38,481 bases of DNA, taken from assembly GCA_964390365.1 (NCBI GenBank), contig CAYMHW010000010.1, positions 1 through 38,481 on the forward strand, read 5' to 3'. This document shows, piece by piece, positions 15,675 through 24,045 of the stretch. The translations under genes and the position numbers were made by a program. The first letter of the stretch is position 1; each line of letters opens with the position of its first letter. Below the pieces are notes generated by a model, which saw only the letters and a program-made list of their open reading frames with translations, ran no database searches and had not been told where the DNA came from. The stretch is from JALQTD01 sp964390365 (GTDB lineage: Bacteria > Bacteroidota > Bacteroidia > Flavobacteriales_D > Sanyastnellaceae).

Positions 15675-16897
15675 TCCGCCCGCAACGCTTCGACCGGGCG
15701 AATGCGCACAGCGCGCACGGCCGGTCCCATTCCACTCAACACGCCCACCACCAACAGCAACCCCAGCGCCGTCAACGAAACCGCAAAGTCCACCTGCGGC
15801 GCCTTGAAGTACTCGTGATCCACCTGCGGCGCCGCCCATTCCAGCAGCCAAACGCCCGCCGCCAAACCGGTCAGCCCCGAGAGGAGCATCAACGCGAGCG
15901 CCTCCTGCACGATCAAGCCGATGATGCTGGAATTCGTGGCTCCGAGGGCCTTGCGCACTCCGATTTCCTTCGTCCGCTCCTTCACGACGATGGCCATGAT
16001 GTTCGCAACCGAAACCGCCCCAGCGAGCAGCGTCATCAAGCCGATGGCCCAAATGAACACCTGGATGCCGTCGAAAATGCTGGCATAGCGACCGTACGCT
16101 TCGTTGTTGTTCGAGACGTTCAGACCGCTTTCGTCCTCGGGGTGAATGGCGAGGCGGTCTTTGAGGAAGCCCGACACCGTCGCCGTGAGGTCGCGGGATT
16201 CTTCGAGGGTTTGGTCGCCGGTACTGAATACGATTTGGCCCACTTCATCGCCCCAGCCGAGGCGGCGCTGCATGGTGGTAAACGGGATGTACACGGCGTT
16301 GTTTTCCCACCGCCCGCCGAGGTCCTCGAAGGTGCCGATGATGCGGTAGTTGGAGCCAAAAATGCTCAGCTCCGTGCCGAGCTCCACCCGCCCCCCGAAC
16401 AATTCGCGCAACACGTTCGCCCCGATGACCGCCACCTTGCGCTCGTCGGCCAAATCCCGGTCCGACACGAACCGGCCGCTCGTGAGCTGCGTTTTCTCCA
16501 GCTCCTGGTAAATCGGGTCGACGCCACGCAGCATGAATTGGCCCTCTTCACGCGGTCCCGCCATGGTCACGCCCCACATCTGCAGCCGGCGACTCGAGGG
16601 CAGCGGCTCATTCGTCAACGCTCGGGCGCCCGCGTAATCGTCCGCGTTGAGGGCAATGCGACGGTTCGGCTGGCGGCCGCGATGCGGCAACGTCGTCCGT
16701 CCCCCTCGAATCCACACCGAATTGATGGCGTCGTCATCGAACTGAGCGGTCACGCCGTTTTGCAGGCCAAACCCCAACCCCTGCATGACCACTAAAATGA
16801 ACATGCCCAAGGCGATGGACAAGCCCGTGAGCCCCGTCCGAAGCGGGTTCGACAGCACCGTGTGCGCAATCTCCAACCAAGCGTCCCGATCAAACAT
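15671..16897 (-). CDS. MacB/FtsX-type ABC permease, first copy
   Basis: A 408-residue permease with the same layout as its downstream neighbour. It has an N-terminal helix (GLTGLSIALGMFILVVMQGL), a periplasmic core (about residues 45-275), and the cytoplasmic coupling motif KERTKEIGVRKALGATNSSI between C-terminal helices. It ends VRAVRIRPVEALRAE. Its ATG lies 8 bases inside the ATPase gene, and its stop overlaps the next start. With the ATPase, second permease and adaptor it should form a tripartite exporter in the inner membrane that uses mechanotransmission rather than classical alternating access. That mode is known for MacB and LolCDE and is inferred here. Confidence 0.9.
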   Translation of the reverse strand: MFDRDAWLEIAHTVLSNPLRTGLTGLSIALGMFILVVMQGLGFGLQNGVTAQFDDDAINSVWIRGGRTTLPHRGRQPNRRIALNADDYAGARALTNEPLPSSRRLQMWGVTMAGPREEGQFMLRGVDPIYQELEKTQLTSGRFVSDRDLADERKVAVIGANVLRELFGGRVELGTELSIFGSNYRIIGTFEDLGGRWENNAVYIPFTTMQRRLGWGDEVGQIVFSTGDQTLEESRDLTATVSGFLKDRLAIHPEDESGLNVSNNNEAYGRYASIFDGIQVFIWAIGLMTLLAGAVSVANIMAIVVKERTKEIGVRKALGATNSSIIGLIVQEALALMLLSGLTGLAAGVWLLEWAAPQVDHEYFKAPQVDFAVSLTALGLLLVVGVLSGMGPAVRAVRIRPVEALRAE

Positions 16898-17567
16898 GGG
16901 CTCCGCTTGATTCCACTTTGCCGTCGCGAAGGCGGATGGTGCGGCCGCACGCGTCGGCGATTTCCTGATCGTGGGTGACGATGACGATGGTTTTGCCCTG
17001 TCCGTGAATGCGTTGCAGCAGCGCCATGACCTCCTCGGACGTCACGGAATCGAGGGCGCCCGTCGGCTCGTCGGCGAGGATGACCTGCGGGTCGGTGATG
17101 AGGGCGCGGGCGATGGCCACGCGTTGCTTTTGGCCTCCGCTCATTTGGCTGGGCAAATGTTCCGCCCAGTCCGCCAGCCCCACTTGGTCCAAATACTCGA
17201 GTGCACGACGCTCTCGCTCTTTGCGCCCAACCTTTTGATAATAAAGCGGAAGCGCGACGTTATCTAAAGCGGATTTGAACGAGATCAAATTGAAACTTTG
17301 GAACACGAATCCGAGGTAGCGGCTGCGGTACCGAGCGGCTTGGCGCTCGCTCAACCCACTCATGTCCACCCCGCCCAAGGTGTACTCCCCCGCATCGAAC
17401 CCGTCAAGCAACCCCAACACGTTGAGCAGCGTGGACTTGCCCGAACCCGAGGAGCCCATGATGGCCACGAGCTCGCCGTCCGCGATGTCCGCGTCAACGC
17501 CCTTCAGCACCTTCATGGACTGGGCACCGGACCGGTACGACTTTTCAATTCCGCGCAGTTCAATCAC
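16890..17567 (-). CDS. ABC transporter ATPase, MacB/LolD type
   Basis: A 225-residue ATPase that powers the two permeases encoded next. Walker A is GSSGSGKST (about residues 38-46), the Q-loop region FVFQSFNLI (about 91-99), the signature MSGGQKQRVAIARALI (about 140-155), Walker B VILADEPTGALD (about 160-171), and the switch His is in IVTHDQEIA. The size and sequence fit stand-alone LolD/MacB-like ATPases that act with FtsX-type permeases. The start codon is GTG at 17567, only 4 bases after a TATCTTCG -7 box, which supports it as the first gene of the operon. It lies 39 bases downstream of the ammonia-lyase gene on the same strand. Confidence 0.92.
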   Translation of the reverse strand: MIELRGIEKSYRSGAQSMKVLKGVDADIADGELVAIMGSSGSGKSTLLNVLGLLDGFDAGEYTLGGVDMSGLSERQAARYRSRYLGFVFQSFNLISFKSALDNVALPLYYQKVGRKERERRALEYLDQVGLADWAEHLPSQMSGGQKQRVAIARALITDPQVILADEPTGALDSVTSEEVMALLQRIHGQGKTIVIVTHDQEIADACGRTIRLRDGKVESSGAHV

Positions 17568-17571
17568 CGCG

Positions 17572-17579
17572 CGAAGATA
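17572..17579 (-). promoter_or_regulatory. Predicted -7 box for the ABC exporter operon
   Basis: On the minus strand this reads TATCTTCG and ends 4 bases before the GTG start at 17567. It is the probable promoter of the five-gene exporter/methyltransferase operon, with essentially no leader. Confidence 0.5.
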
Positions 17580-17606
17580 GGCGGATGACGCGCGCAGCCC
17601 GCGCCG

Positions 17607-19109
17607 TTAGCGCATTTTCACAAGTTCAGCCCCCGCTCCTTCAAAAAGCCACGAGCGCGCTTCGAGCATCAACGGCTGCATGAACGCGTCCTCCGCGAGG
17701 AATGGAACCCGCTCCCGCAAACTCACTTGCAACCGCGCCAACCGAGGCGCCATGCCCTCCGTGCCGCGGAGGTCGCACGCCTGGGCCGCGCACATCGCCT
17801 CCACCGCGAGCACCTGTTCCGCGTTGTCGAGGATGCGCCACAGCTTCAGCGCCCCGTTCGCGCCCATGCTGACGTGATCTTCCTGCCCGTTGCTGCTGTC
17901 GATGGTGTCGGCGGCGGCGGGCGTCGTCAGTTGTTTGTTCTGCGAAACGAGGCTGGCCGCGGTGTATTGCGGGATCATGTAGCCGCTGTTCAGCCCCGGA
18001 TTCAAGGCCAAAAACGGAGGCAATCCCTGCCGTCCGCTCAACAGCTTGAACACGCGCCGCTCGCTGATGCTCGCCCACTCATGCGCCGCAAGCCCCATCG
18101 CCTCGAACTGCAGCGCCAGCGGCTGGCCATGAAAATTGCCGCCGCTGATGATTTCGCCCGTCTCGGGGAACACGAGCGGGTTGTCGGTGACGGCGTTCAG
18201 TTCGCGCTCGATGATGGTTCGGGCGGCGGCAACGGCATCGACCGAAGCCCCGTGCACCTGCGGGACGCAACGGAACGAGTACGGATCCTGCACTTGCGTG
18301 CGCGGTTCGAGCATTTGGGCACTTCCGTCCACCCACGTGCGGACGCGCTCGGCCACCGCGATGGCGCCGGTTTGGTGCCGCACGGCGTGGACCGACGCTG
18401 CGAACGCTTCGGATCGGCCGTGCCAGGCCTCGAGGGACCAAGCCGCCACCGCGTCAGCGGCCTCGGCGAACCGATCGAGTCGCGCACAAGCGGCCGCTCC
18501 ATAGGCGAGCATGAGTTGGGTGCCGTTGATGAGGGCGAGCCCCTCTTTGGCCCCCAGCTCCAGCGGCTTCCAACCGTAAGCGGCCAGCACATCGCGCGCA
18601 GGAACCGCCACCCCATCCACCTTGAATTCGCCCTCTCCAATGAGCGGCAGCACGAGGTGAGCCAACGGAGCCAAATCCCCACTTGCCCCCAATGATCCCT
18701 GCGACGGCACGACGGGCAGCAGTCCGGCGTTGAGGAAATCGAGCAACCGGTCCACCGTGGCCGGCGCCACGCCGCTGTGTCCCTGAGCCAATGCCTTGAC
18801 TTTGAGCACGAGCATCCTGCGCACCACTTCGTCCGGCACATCCTCTCCAACGCCGCATGCGTGCGAAATCAAGATGCGGCGCTGCAACTCGGCCAACTGT
18901 TCGTCCGGGACGCGGGTGTGGGCCAAATCGCCAAACCCCGTGTTCACGCCGTAAATGGCCCGTTCGCTTCCTGCGGCTTGGCTCAACAAGAAGGCGTGAC
19001 AGGACTCCACGGCGCTGCGCGCTTCGTTGGAAAGTTCCCAGCGTCCCGGGGCAATCAGCGCCTGTTCCAAGGCGTGCACGTCCCACCAAGTGCGATCGAT
19101 TTGCTTCAT
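17607..19109 (-). CDS. hutH: Histidine ammonia-lyase family (MIO) enzyme
   Basis: A 500-residue MIO lyase, expected to deaminate L-histidine to urocanate. Ala142-Ser143-Gly144 in GSLGASGDLAPLAH should cyclise to the electrophilic MIO cofactor. Other active-site positions of Pseudomonas HutH align: Tyr53 in YGVNTG, His83 in ISHACG, Asn195 in LINGTQ, and Gln274, Tyr277 and Arg280 in QDPYSFRC. The position of catalytic Glu414 of HutH, in ASENK, is Gln390 here (VSQNK). No hutU, hutI or hutG is nearby, so a complete histidine pathway cannot be inferred; a related aromatic amino acid lyase is possible but less likely. The ATG at 19109 was chosen because it begins a normal HutH N-terminus just after a TATCTTGC -7 box; the frame upstream overlaps the divergent promoter. 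Confidence 0.88.
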   Translation of the reverse strand: MKQIDRTWWDVHALEQALIAPGRWELSNEARSAVESCHAFLLSQAAGSERAIYGVNTGFGDLAHTRVPDEQLAELQRRILISHACGVGEDVPDEVVRRMLVLKVKALAQGHSGVAPATVDRLLDFLNAGLLPVVPSQGSLGASGDLAPLAHLVLPLIGEGEFKVDGVAVPARDVLAAYGWKPLELGAKEGLALINGTQLMLAYGAAACARLDRFAEAADAVAAWSLEAWHGRSEAFAASVHAVRHQTGAIAVAERVRTWVDGSAQMLEPRTQVQDPYSFRCVPQVHGASVDAVAAARTIIERELNAVTDNPLVFPETGEIISGGNFHGQPLALQFEAMGLAAHEWASISERRVFKLLSGRQGLPPFLALNPGLNSGYMIPQYTAASLVSQNKQLTTPAAADTIDSSNGQEDHVSMGANGALKLWRILDNAEQVLAVEAMCAAQACDLRGTEGMAPRLARLQVSLRERVPFLAEDAFMQPLMLEARSWLFEGAGAELVKMR

Positions 19110-19116
19110 TTGGCGC

Positions 19117-19124
19117 GCAAGATA
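19117..19124 (-). promoter_or_regulatory. Predicted -7 box for the ammonia-lyase gene
   Basis: Reads TATCTTGC on the minus strand, 7 bases before the ATG at 19109. It shares a 73-base divergent intergenic region with the M16 peptidase promoter. Confidence 0.4.
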
Positions 19125-19165
19125 ATGCGGCGGACACGGCTGCGCGTTCACCGTGGAATCTGATG

Positions 19166-19173
19166 TAACTTGC
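19166..19173 (+). promoter_or_regulatory. Predicted -7 box for the M16 peptidase operon
   Basis: TAACTTGC ends 9 bases before the ATG at 19183. It resembles the other -7 boxes except for a C in the last position. Confidence 0.38.
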
Positions 19174-19182
19174 GCAACCAGA

Positions 19183-20529
19183 ATGAAAACCATGCGCAAC
19201 TATTTCCTCCTGTCTGCCAGCATGTTGGCCGGACTCGTTGCGGTTCAATCGGCATCGGCTCAAGTCGAATTTGCCGAATTTGACCTCAAGAACGGGCTGC
19301 ACGTCATCTTGCACGAAGACCACAGCACCCCCATCGTCGCCGTTACGGTGATGTACCACGTTGGTTCGAAAAACGAGAACCCCGAACGCACGGGCATGGC
19401 CCACTTCTTTGAGCACCTCCTGTTCGAAGGCAGCGAGCACATTGCGCGTGGCGAATTCGACGGCTACGTGGAAGGCGCCGGCGGCGTGTTGAACGCGAAC
19501 ACCACACAAGACCGCACGTTCTATTACGAGCTGTTGCCTTCGAACCAACTCGAACTTGGTTTGTGGTTGGAATCGGAGCGGATGCTGCATGCACGGGTCG
19601 ATGGCACCGGCATTGAAACGCAGCGGGAGGTCGTCAAGGAAGAGAAGCGGCAACGCTACGACAACCAGCCGTATGGCCAAATGATGCCCACCACGTTCGA
19701 TCGCGCCTATTCCGAACACCCCTACCGCTGGACGCCGATTGGCTCCCTCGAGCACTTGAACGCGGCGTCCTACGAGGAGTTCATGGACTTCTACAAGACG
19801 TTCTACGTCCCGAACAATGCGGTGTTGTCGATTGCTGGGGATTTGGACATCAAAGCGACGAAAAAGCTCATCAAGGCCTACTTTGAAGACATTCCCGCAG
19901 GGACGCGCGAGATTCCGCGCCCGACGATCGAAGAGCCCGTTCGCACGGCGGAAGTGCGCGACACGATTTTCGGCAAGGACGCCCTTCCGATGATCGTGCA
20001 AGCCTACCCCGTTCCGGCGCAAGGCACCGAGGATTACTATGCGGTGGAGATGCTCAACCAGGTGCTGAGCGGAGGCGAATCGAGCCGGTTGAACCGCCGG
20101 GTCGTGGATGAGGAGCAATTGGCCTTGTTCTGCGGGGCGTTCAACTTCGGATTGGAGGATCCGGGGTTGACGTTTGCCTACGCGATGGCCAGCATGGGCG
20201 TGGACCCGGGGGCGGTGGAGGCCGCGATGAACGAGGAAGTGGAGCGGATGCGCGTGGAGCTGATTTCGGATTTGGAATTGCAAAAGTTGAAGAACCAAAT
20301 GGAGGCCCAGCTCATCCGCTCGCAGCGCAGCATGGCATCCATCGCGGAATCCCTCGCGAATTACCACGTCTACTTCGGCGACGCCAACCTCATCAACACG
20401 GAAATTGAACGCTACCTCGCCGTAACGCCCGAGGACATTCGCCAGGCAGCCCAAACCTATTACGCCCCGGAACAGCGGGTCACCCTCTATTTCTTGCAAG
20501 CTCCAACTGCTGAAACCACGAAGCAATGA
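19183..20529 (+). CDS. M16 family zinc peptidase, catalytic subunit
   Basis: A 448-residue exported metallopeptidase. The signal peptide ends near SASAQ (about residue 27). The inverted zinc motif HxxEH is present as His74-Phe-Phe-Glu77-His78 in GMAHFFEHLLFEG. The third ligand is probably Glu153 or Glu154 in REVVKEEKR, about 75 residues later, as in pitrilysin/processing-peptidase relatives. The length is that of the half-clamshell M16B type, which needs a partner subunit; the next gene encodes a zinc-motif-less homologue and overlaps by 4 bases (ATGA). The pair probably degrades peptides in the periplasm. The ATG at 19183 (or 19192) gives a proper signal peptide; an earlier ATG at 19153 lies in the promoter region. 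Confidence 0.92.
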   Translation: MKTMRNYFLLSASMLAGLVAVQSASAQVEFAEFDLKNGLHVILHEDHSTPIVAVTVMYHVGSKNENPERTGMAHFFEHLLFEGSEHIARGEFDGYVEGAGGVLNANTTQDRTFYYELLPSNQLELGLWLESERMLHARVDGTGIETQREVVKEEKRQRYDNQPYGQMMPTTFDRAYSEHPYRWTPIGSLEHLNAASYEEFMDFYKTFYVPNNAVLSIAGDLDIKATKKLIKAYFEDIPAGTREIPRPTIEEPVRTAEVRDTIFGKDALPMIVQAYPVPAQGTEDYYAVEMLNQVLSGGESSRLNRRVVDEEQLALFCGAFNFGLEDPGLTFAYAMASMGVDPGAVEAAMNEEVERMRVELISDLELQKLKNQMEAQLIRSQRSMASIAESLANYHVYFGDANLINTEIERYLAVTPEDIRQAAQTYYAPEQRVTLYFLQAPTAETTKQ

Positions 20530-22616
20530 ACCGTTTGAACACCTTGCGCACCGCGCTCCTGGCGGGCTTCATGGCCGCATCTGCAGGTTTGACGGCCCAA
20601 ATCGACCGTTCGAAAGCGCCTGAGCCCGGCCCTGCTCCACTCATTGAGTTGGGCACCTACGACTTGACGAAGCTCGACAACGGCTTGACGCTCATCGTGG
20701 TGGAAAACCACCGCCTTCCGCTTGTTTCGTGGAACTTGACCCTGGACATCGACCCCATTTTCGAGGGCCGCAAAGCAGGCTACGTCGGATTGGCGGGCTC
20801 CCTGATGTCCTCCGGAACCGATTCCCGCACGAAGGCGGAGATCGACGAGTCCATCGACTTCATTGGAGCGCGCATCGGCACGAGCGCGTCCGGTGCTTAC
20901 GCGTCGTCCCTGTCCAAGCACACCGACGCCCTGCTCGATGTCTTTGCGGACGTCATCCTGAACCCGTCTTACCCCCAAGAGGAACTGGAAAAGGCGCGGA
21001 AGCAAGCCTTGAGCGGCCTGCAGGCCGGACTGACCGACCCCAACAGCATCAGCTCGAACATGCGGGCAAAGGTCCTCTTCGGGGACAAGCACCCCTACGG
21101 TGAAGTCCAAACAAAGGAGTCCATCGAGGCCATTGCGCGCGAAGATTTGGTCAACTACCACACCACGTATTTCCGGCCCAATGTCGCCTACTTGGTGGTG
21201 GTCGGCGACATCACGCCGGAGGCTGCCCGGGCGCAGGTCGAAGCGCGTTTCGGTGCTTGGGAGTCGGCGGCCATCGAAGACCGCTACCAGCCCCTCCCCG
21301 CCCGTCCTGAAGGCAATCAGGTGTGCTTTGCGGACCTCCCGGGGGCCGTCCAAAGCGTATTGCAACTGACGCATGTGGTCGACTTGAAACCCGGACATCC
21401 GGACGCCATCGCCGTGTCGGTGATGAACAGCATCCTCGGTGGTGGGGCGTTTTCGGGTCGGTTGATGCAGAACCTGCGCGAAGACAAGGCCTTCACCTAC
21501 GGGGCGCGTTCCTCGATGTCGACGGACCCGGTTGCCGGCCGATTCACGGCGTTTGCCAACGTCCGCAACGAAGTGACCGACAGCGCAGTGGTGGAATTCC
21601 TTTACGAAATCAAGCGAATGACCACGGAACCGGTCGATGCTGAGGACTTGCAAACCACGTTGAATTACATGACCGGAAGCTTTGCGCGTTCGTTGGAACA
21701 ACCGGAGACGATTGCGCGGTTTGCTTTGAATACCGCTTTGTACGATTTGCCAGAGGATTACTACGCGACGTATTTGGAGCGGCTCAATGCCGTGACGGCA
21801 GAAGACGTGCAGCGCATGGCCATGACGTATTTGCGACCGAACAACCTTTACATCACGGTGGTGGGCAATCGCGCGGAAGTGGCCTCCACCCTCGCGCAGT
21901 TCGATGCCGATGGGGAAATCACCTATTACGATGCCTTTGGCGCCGAAGCCAAGGCGTTGGATGCCGCGCCGGAAGGCATGACGGCCCAAACCATCATCGA
22001 CTGGTACTACGCGGCGCGGGGCGGAGCGGAGAAGCTCGACGGCCTGAAAGGCGTTCGAATGACGGGCAGCATGGAACCGGCGCCGGGCATGTCCTTTGAG
22101 GTGGTGCGCGAAACCATCTTTGGCCAAGGCACGCGCCAAGCCGTTACCATGGCGGGCAACGAGATGATGGCAGAAGTCGTCACGCCCAGTGCGGGCATTA
22201 CACGTTCGCAAGGACAGCAAGTTCCCATGACCGAGGAGGAACTCTCGGATGCGCGTCAAGACCTGTACGCTGCCTATTTGCTTCATTTGCCCGAACTGGG
22301 ATTGACGGCAACACTCGAAGGCATCGATGGCACGAAGTCCTCACCGGAGGTGGTGATGACCGTCGAGGGCGTGGGCGGGTCGAAGGAACTGCGCTTCGAT
22401 TTGATGTCGGGGCTGTTGCTCTCCGAACGCTCCACACGAGAAGGTCCGATGGGCACGGTACCCGTTACCATCAACTATTCCGACTACCAGGCCGTCAAGG
22501 GAATTCAGTTCCCGATGGTGGCGGAACAAACCGCTGGAGGCCAGTCCATGAGCATTGAATACAGCCGCATCGAACTCGATCCGAAGTTGGACGCGGGCGC
22601 TTTCAAGGTCGACTGA
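20526..22616 (+). CDS. M16 peptidase-like partner subunit with LolA-like C-terminal domain
   Basis: A 696-residue exported M16 homologue. It has a signal peptide (AGFMAASAGLTAQ). The position of the zinc motif reads GLAGSLMSSG, so no HxxEH remains and this subunit should be non-catalytic. It keeps the RLMQNLREDKAFTYG stretch (about 310-325) containing the Arg/Tyr pair that positions substrate in two-subunit M16B enzymes. From about residue 490 it carries an extra beta-rich domain beginning WYYAARGGAEKLDGLKGVRM, like the lipoprotein-carrier (LolA/LppX-type) sheets found at the end of many Bacteroidota M16 proteins; its function is not known. It starts within the stop of the catalytic subunit (ATGA), and its own stop overlaps the ftsE start by one base. 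Confidence 0.88.
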   Translation: MNRLNTLRTALLAGFMAASAGLTAQIDRSKAPEPGPAPLIELGTYDLTKLDNGLTLIVVENHRLPLVSWNLTLDIDPIFEGRKAGYVGLAGSLMSSGTDSRTKAEIDESIDFIGARIGTSASGAYASSLSKHTDALLDVFADVILNPSYPQEELEKARKQALSGLQAGLTDPNSISSNMRAKVLFGDKHPYGEVQTKESIEAIAREDLVNYHTTYFRPNVAYLVVVGDITPEAARAQVEARFGAWESAAIEDRYQPLPARPEGNQVCFADLPGAVQSVLQLTHVVDLKPGHPDAIAVSVMNSILGGGAFSGRLMQNLREDKAFTYGARSSMSTDPVAGRFTAFANVRNEVTDSAVVEFLYEIKRMTTEPVDAEDLQTTLNYMTGSFARSLEQPETIARFALNTALYDLPEDYYATYLERLNAVTAEDVQRMAMTYLRPNNLYITVVGNRAEVASTLAQFDADGEITYYDAFGAEAKALDAAPEGMTAQTIIDWYYAARGGAEKLDGLKGVRMTGSMEPAPGMSFEVVRETIFGQGTRQAVTMAGNEMMAEVVTPSAGITRSQGQQVPMTEEELSDARQDLYAAYLLHLPELGLTATLEGIDGTKSSPEVVMTVEGVGGSKELRFDLMSGLLLSERSTREGPMGTVPVTINYSDYQAVKGIQFPMVAEQTAGGQSMSIEYSRIELDPKLDAGAFKVD

Positions 22617-23305
22617 TGCCCGGATCGGAAGGCCTTCCCCTCATTGCCCTGCACGGCGTTCGGCTTGCGCGCGAAGAACACGTGGTCATGAGCGACGTGA
22701 ACTTGGCGGTGCAGCCCGGGGAATTCGTTTACCTGTTGGGCAAGACCGGGAGCGGTAAAAGTTCCCTGTTGAAGGCCTTGTACGGCGAATTGCCGCTGAG
22801 CGCGGGGCGGGGTGAGGTGTGCGGATTTGATTTGGCCCAAATCACGTCGAAGAACGTGCACACGCTGCGGCGGCAACTCGGCATCGTCTTCCAGGATTTC
22901 GCCTTGTTGCCGGACCGAACGGTGAACGCGAACTTGGAGTTCGTCTTGAAGGCCACGGGCTGGAACGACGCGGCTGCACGAGAGCGTCGGATGGCGGTGT
23001 GCTTGAAGGACGTGGGGTTGGCTGAAAAAGGGTACAAGATGCCGCACGAACTCTCCGGTGGAGAACAGCAACGGGTGGCGATTGCGCGCGCCTTGCTCAA
23101 CGATCCGCCGCTCATATTGGCCGATGAACCCACGGGGAATTTGGATCCCAACACCACGGAGGGAATCTTGAACTTGCTGCACGATTTGGCTCGGGCCAAC
23201 CGTTCGGTGGTGATGGCGACGCACGACCACGAGGCCGTTCAGCGGCATGCCGGACGCGTGCTCGTCTGTGAGGCCGGGCGGCTCCACGAGGCGGTGATGG
23301 GATGA
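22616..23305 (+). CDS. ftsE: FtsE-like ABC ATPase
   Basis: A 229-residue ATPase with Walker A GKTGSGKSS (42-50), Q-loop IVFQDFALLPDRTV, signature LSGGEQQRVAIARALL (about 144-159), Walker B LILADEPTGNLD (about 164-175) and switch His in ATHDHEAV. The FQDFALLPDRTVxxN and EPTGNLDPN stretches are characteristic of FtsE, which with FtsX controls peptidoglycan hydrolases at division. No ftsX is in this window, as is common in Bacteroidota where the two are often separated. It overlaps both neighbours (TGATG with the M16 gene, ATGA with the glycosyltransferase gene), so expression is tightly linked to both. An orphan ATPase for another FtsX-type permease is the alternative. Confidence 0.85.
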   Translation: MPGSEGLPLIALHGVRLAREEHVVMSDVNLAVQPGEFVYLLGKTGSGKSSLLKALYGELPLSAGRGEVCGFDLAQITSKNVHTLRRQLGIVFQDFALLPDRTVNANLEFVLKATGWNDAAARERRMAVCLKDVGLAEKGYKMPHELSGGEQQRVAIARALLNDPPLILADEPTGNLDPNTTEGILNLLHDLARANRSVVMATHDHEAVQRHAGRVLVCEAGRLHEAVMG

Positions 23306-24009
23306 AGCCCTTGCTCAGTGTGGTGATTCCGTGCCTGCATGCCGAAGCAGCGCTCGAACGCACGCTGGCGTCGTGGCGCGAAGCCCGGTGGGCGGAGCTC
23401 ATTGTCCAAGACGCCTCCCCAGGCGCCGTGTCGGAACGAGGCGCGGGATTCCAACGATTTGCCGAGGAAGATGCCGGCATTTACGATGCGATGAACCGAG
23501 GACTGGCGCGGACTCAAGGCGAGTGGGTGATGTTCGCTGGAGCGGGCGATGTGCTGCTCGACGGGGAGTCGTTGAGACAGGCTTTGGAACTGGGGGAAGC
23601 GCCCGTGCAGGTGTTCCGGACCGCGCTCGCACCGCCGCTCGAGCCGGGGGTGCCCGCGGCCTATCCCGCACGCTGGGATGCGGGGTTGCGGTGGCGGCAC
23701 GTGGTCCATCACCAAGGCGTGTGCTACCGCGTCAAGGCGCTGTCCCGTGCACCGTTCGATGTGCGGTGGAAGGTCCTGGCGGACTACGCGTTGCACTTGA
23801 AGCTCTGGCAGGCGGGAATCTCGGCGCAATGCCATCAAAGCACCGCATTGGAAGTCGCTTCGGGCGGGGTGTCGCGGCGGTTTGATGCCGCCTTGTACGC
23901 GGAGGAATGGCGGATGAAGCGCGCCGTCTTAGGGCGTTGGGAAGCGGCGCTTCAGGTGCCGTGGTTGGTGGCCAAATGGGCGTACAAGCGAGCCGTGCGG
24001 TGGCGGTGA
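23302..24009 (+). CDS. Glycosyltransferase family 2
   Basis: A 235-residue GT-A fold glycosyltransferase. The N-terminal beta strand is LLSVVIPCLHAEAALERTL (4-22). The nucleotide-sugar region holds DAGIYDAMNRGLARTQGEWV (about 57-76), a pattern shared by family 2 enzymes of the colanic-acid/WcaA-like group, followed by AGAGDVLL, whose Gly-Asp corresponds to the metal-binding DxD position. No membrane helix is evident except a weakly hydrophobic C-terminus, so it is probably cytoplasmic or peripheral. Donor and acceptor are unknown. It overlaps ftsE by 4 bases (ATGA) and ends 36 bases before clpS, which has its own promoter. Confidence 0.82.
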   Translation: MKPLLSVVIPCLHAEAALERTLASWREARWAELIVQDASPGAVSERGAGFQRFAEEDAGIYDAMNRGLARTQGEWVMFAGAGDVLLDGESLRQALELGEAPVQVFRTALAPPLEPGVPAAYPARWDAGLRWRHVVHHQGVCYRVKALSRAPFDVRWKVLADYALHLKLWQAGISAQCHQSTALEVASGGVSRRFDAALYAEEWRMKRAVLGRWEAALQVPWLVAKWAYKRAVRWR

Positions 24010-24021
24010 CGGGTTTTGGCT

Positions 24022-24029
24022 TAAATTTG
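24022..24029 (+). promoter_or_regulatory. Predicted -7 box for clpS
   Basis: TAAATTTG is an exact match to TAnnTTTG, 16 bases before the clpS ATG. A second near match, TAACCTTTG (24032-24040), lies closer, 5 bases from the ATG, and has the spacing seen at other genes here; either could be used. Confidence 0.5.
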
Positions 24030-24045
24030 AGTAACCTTTGTTGTC

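Noticed and set aside
18454..20526. 690-codon minus-strand open frame over the ammonia-lyase and M16 genes
   Set aside because: Covers parts of two well-supported genes and their divergent promoter; translation is His/Arg-rich with no motif.
20487..22286. 599-codon minus-strand frame opposite the second M16 gene
   Set aside because: Antisense shadow of a conserved gene.
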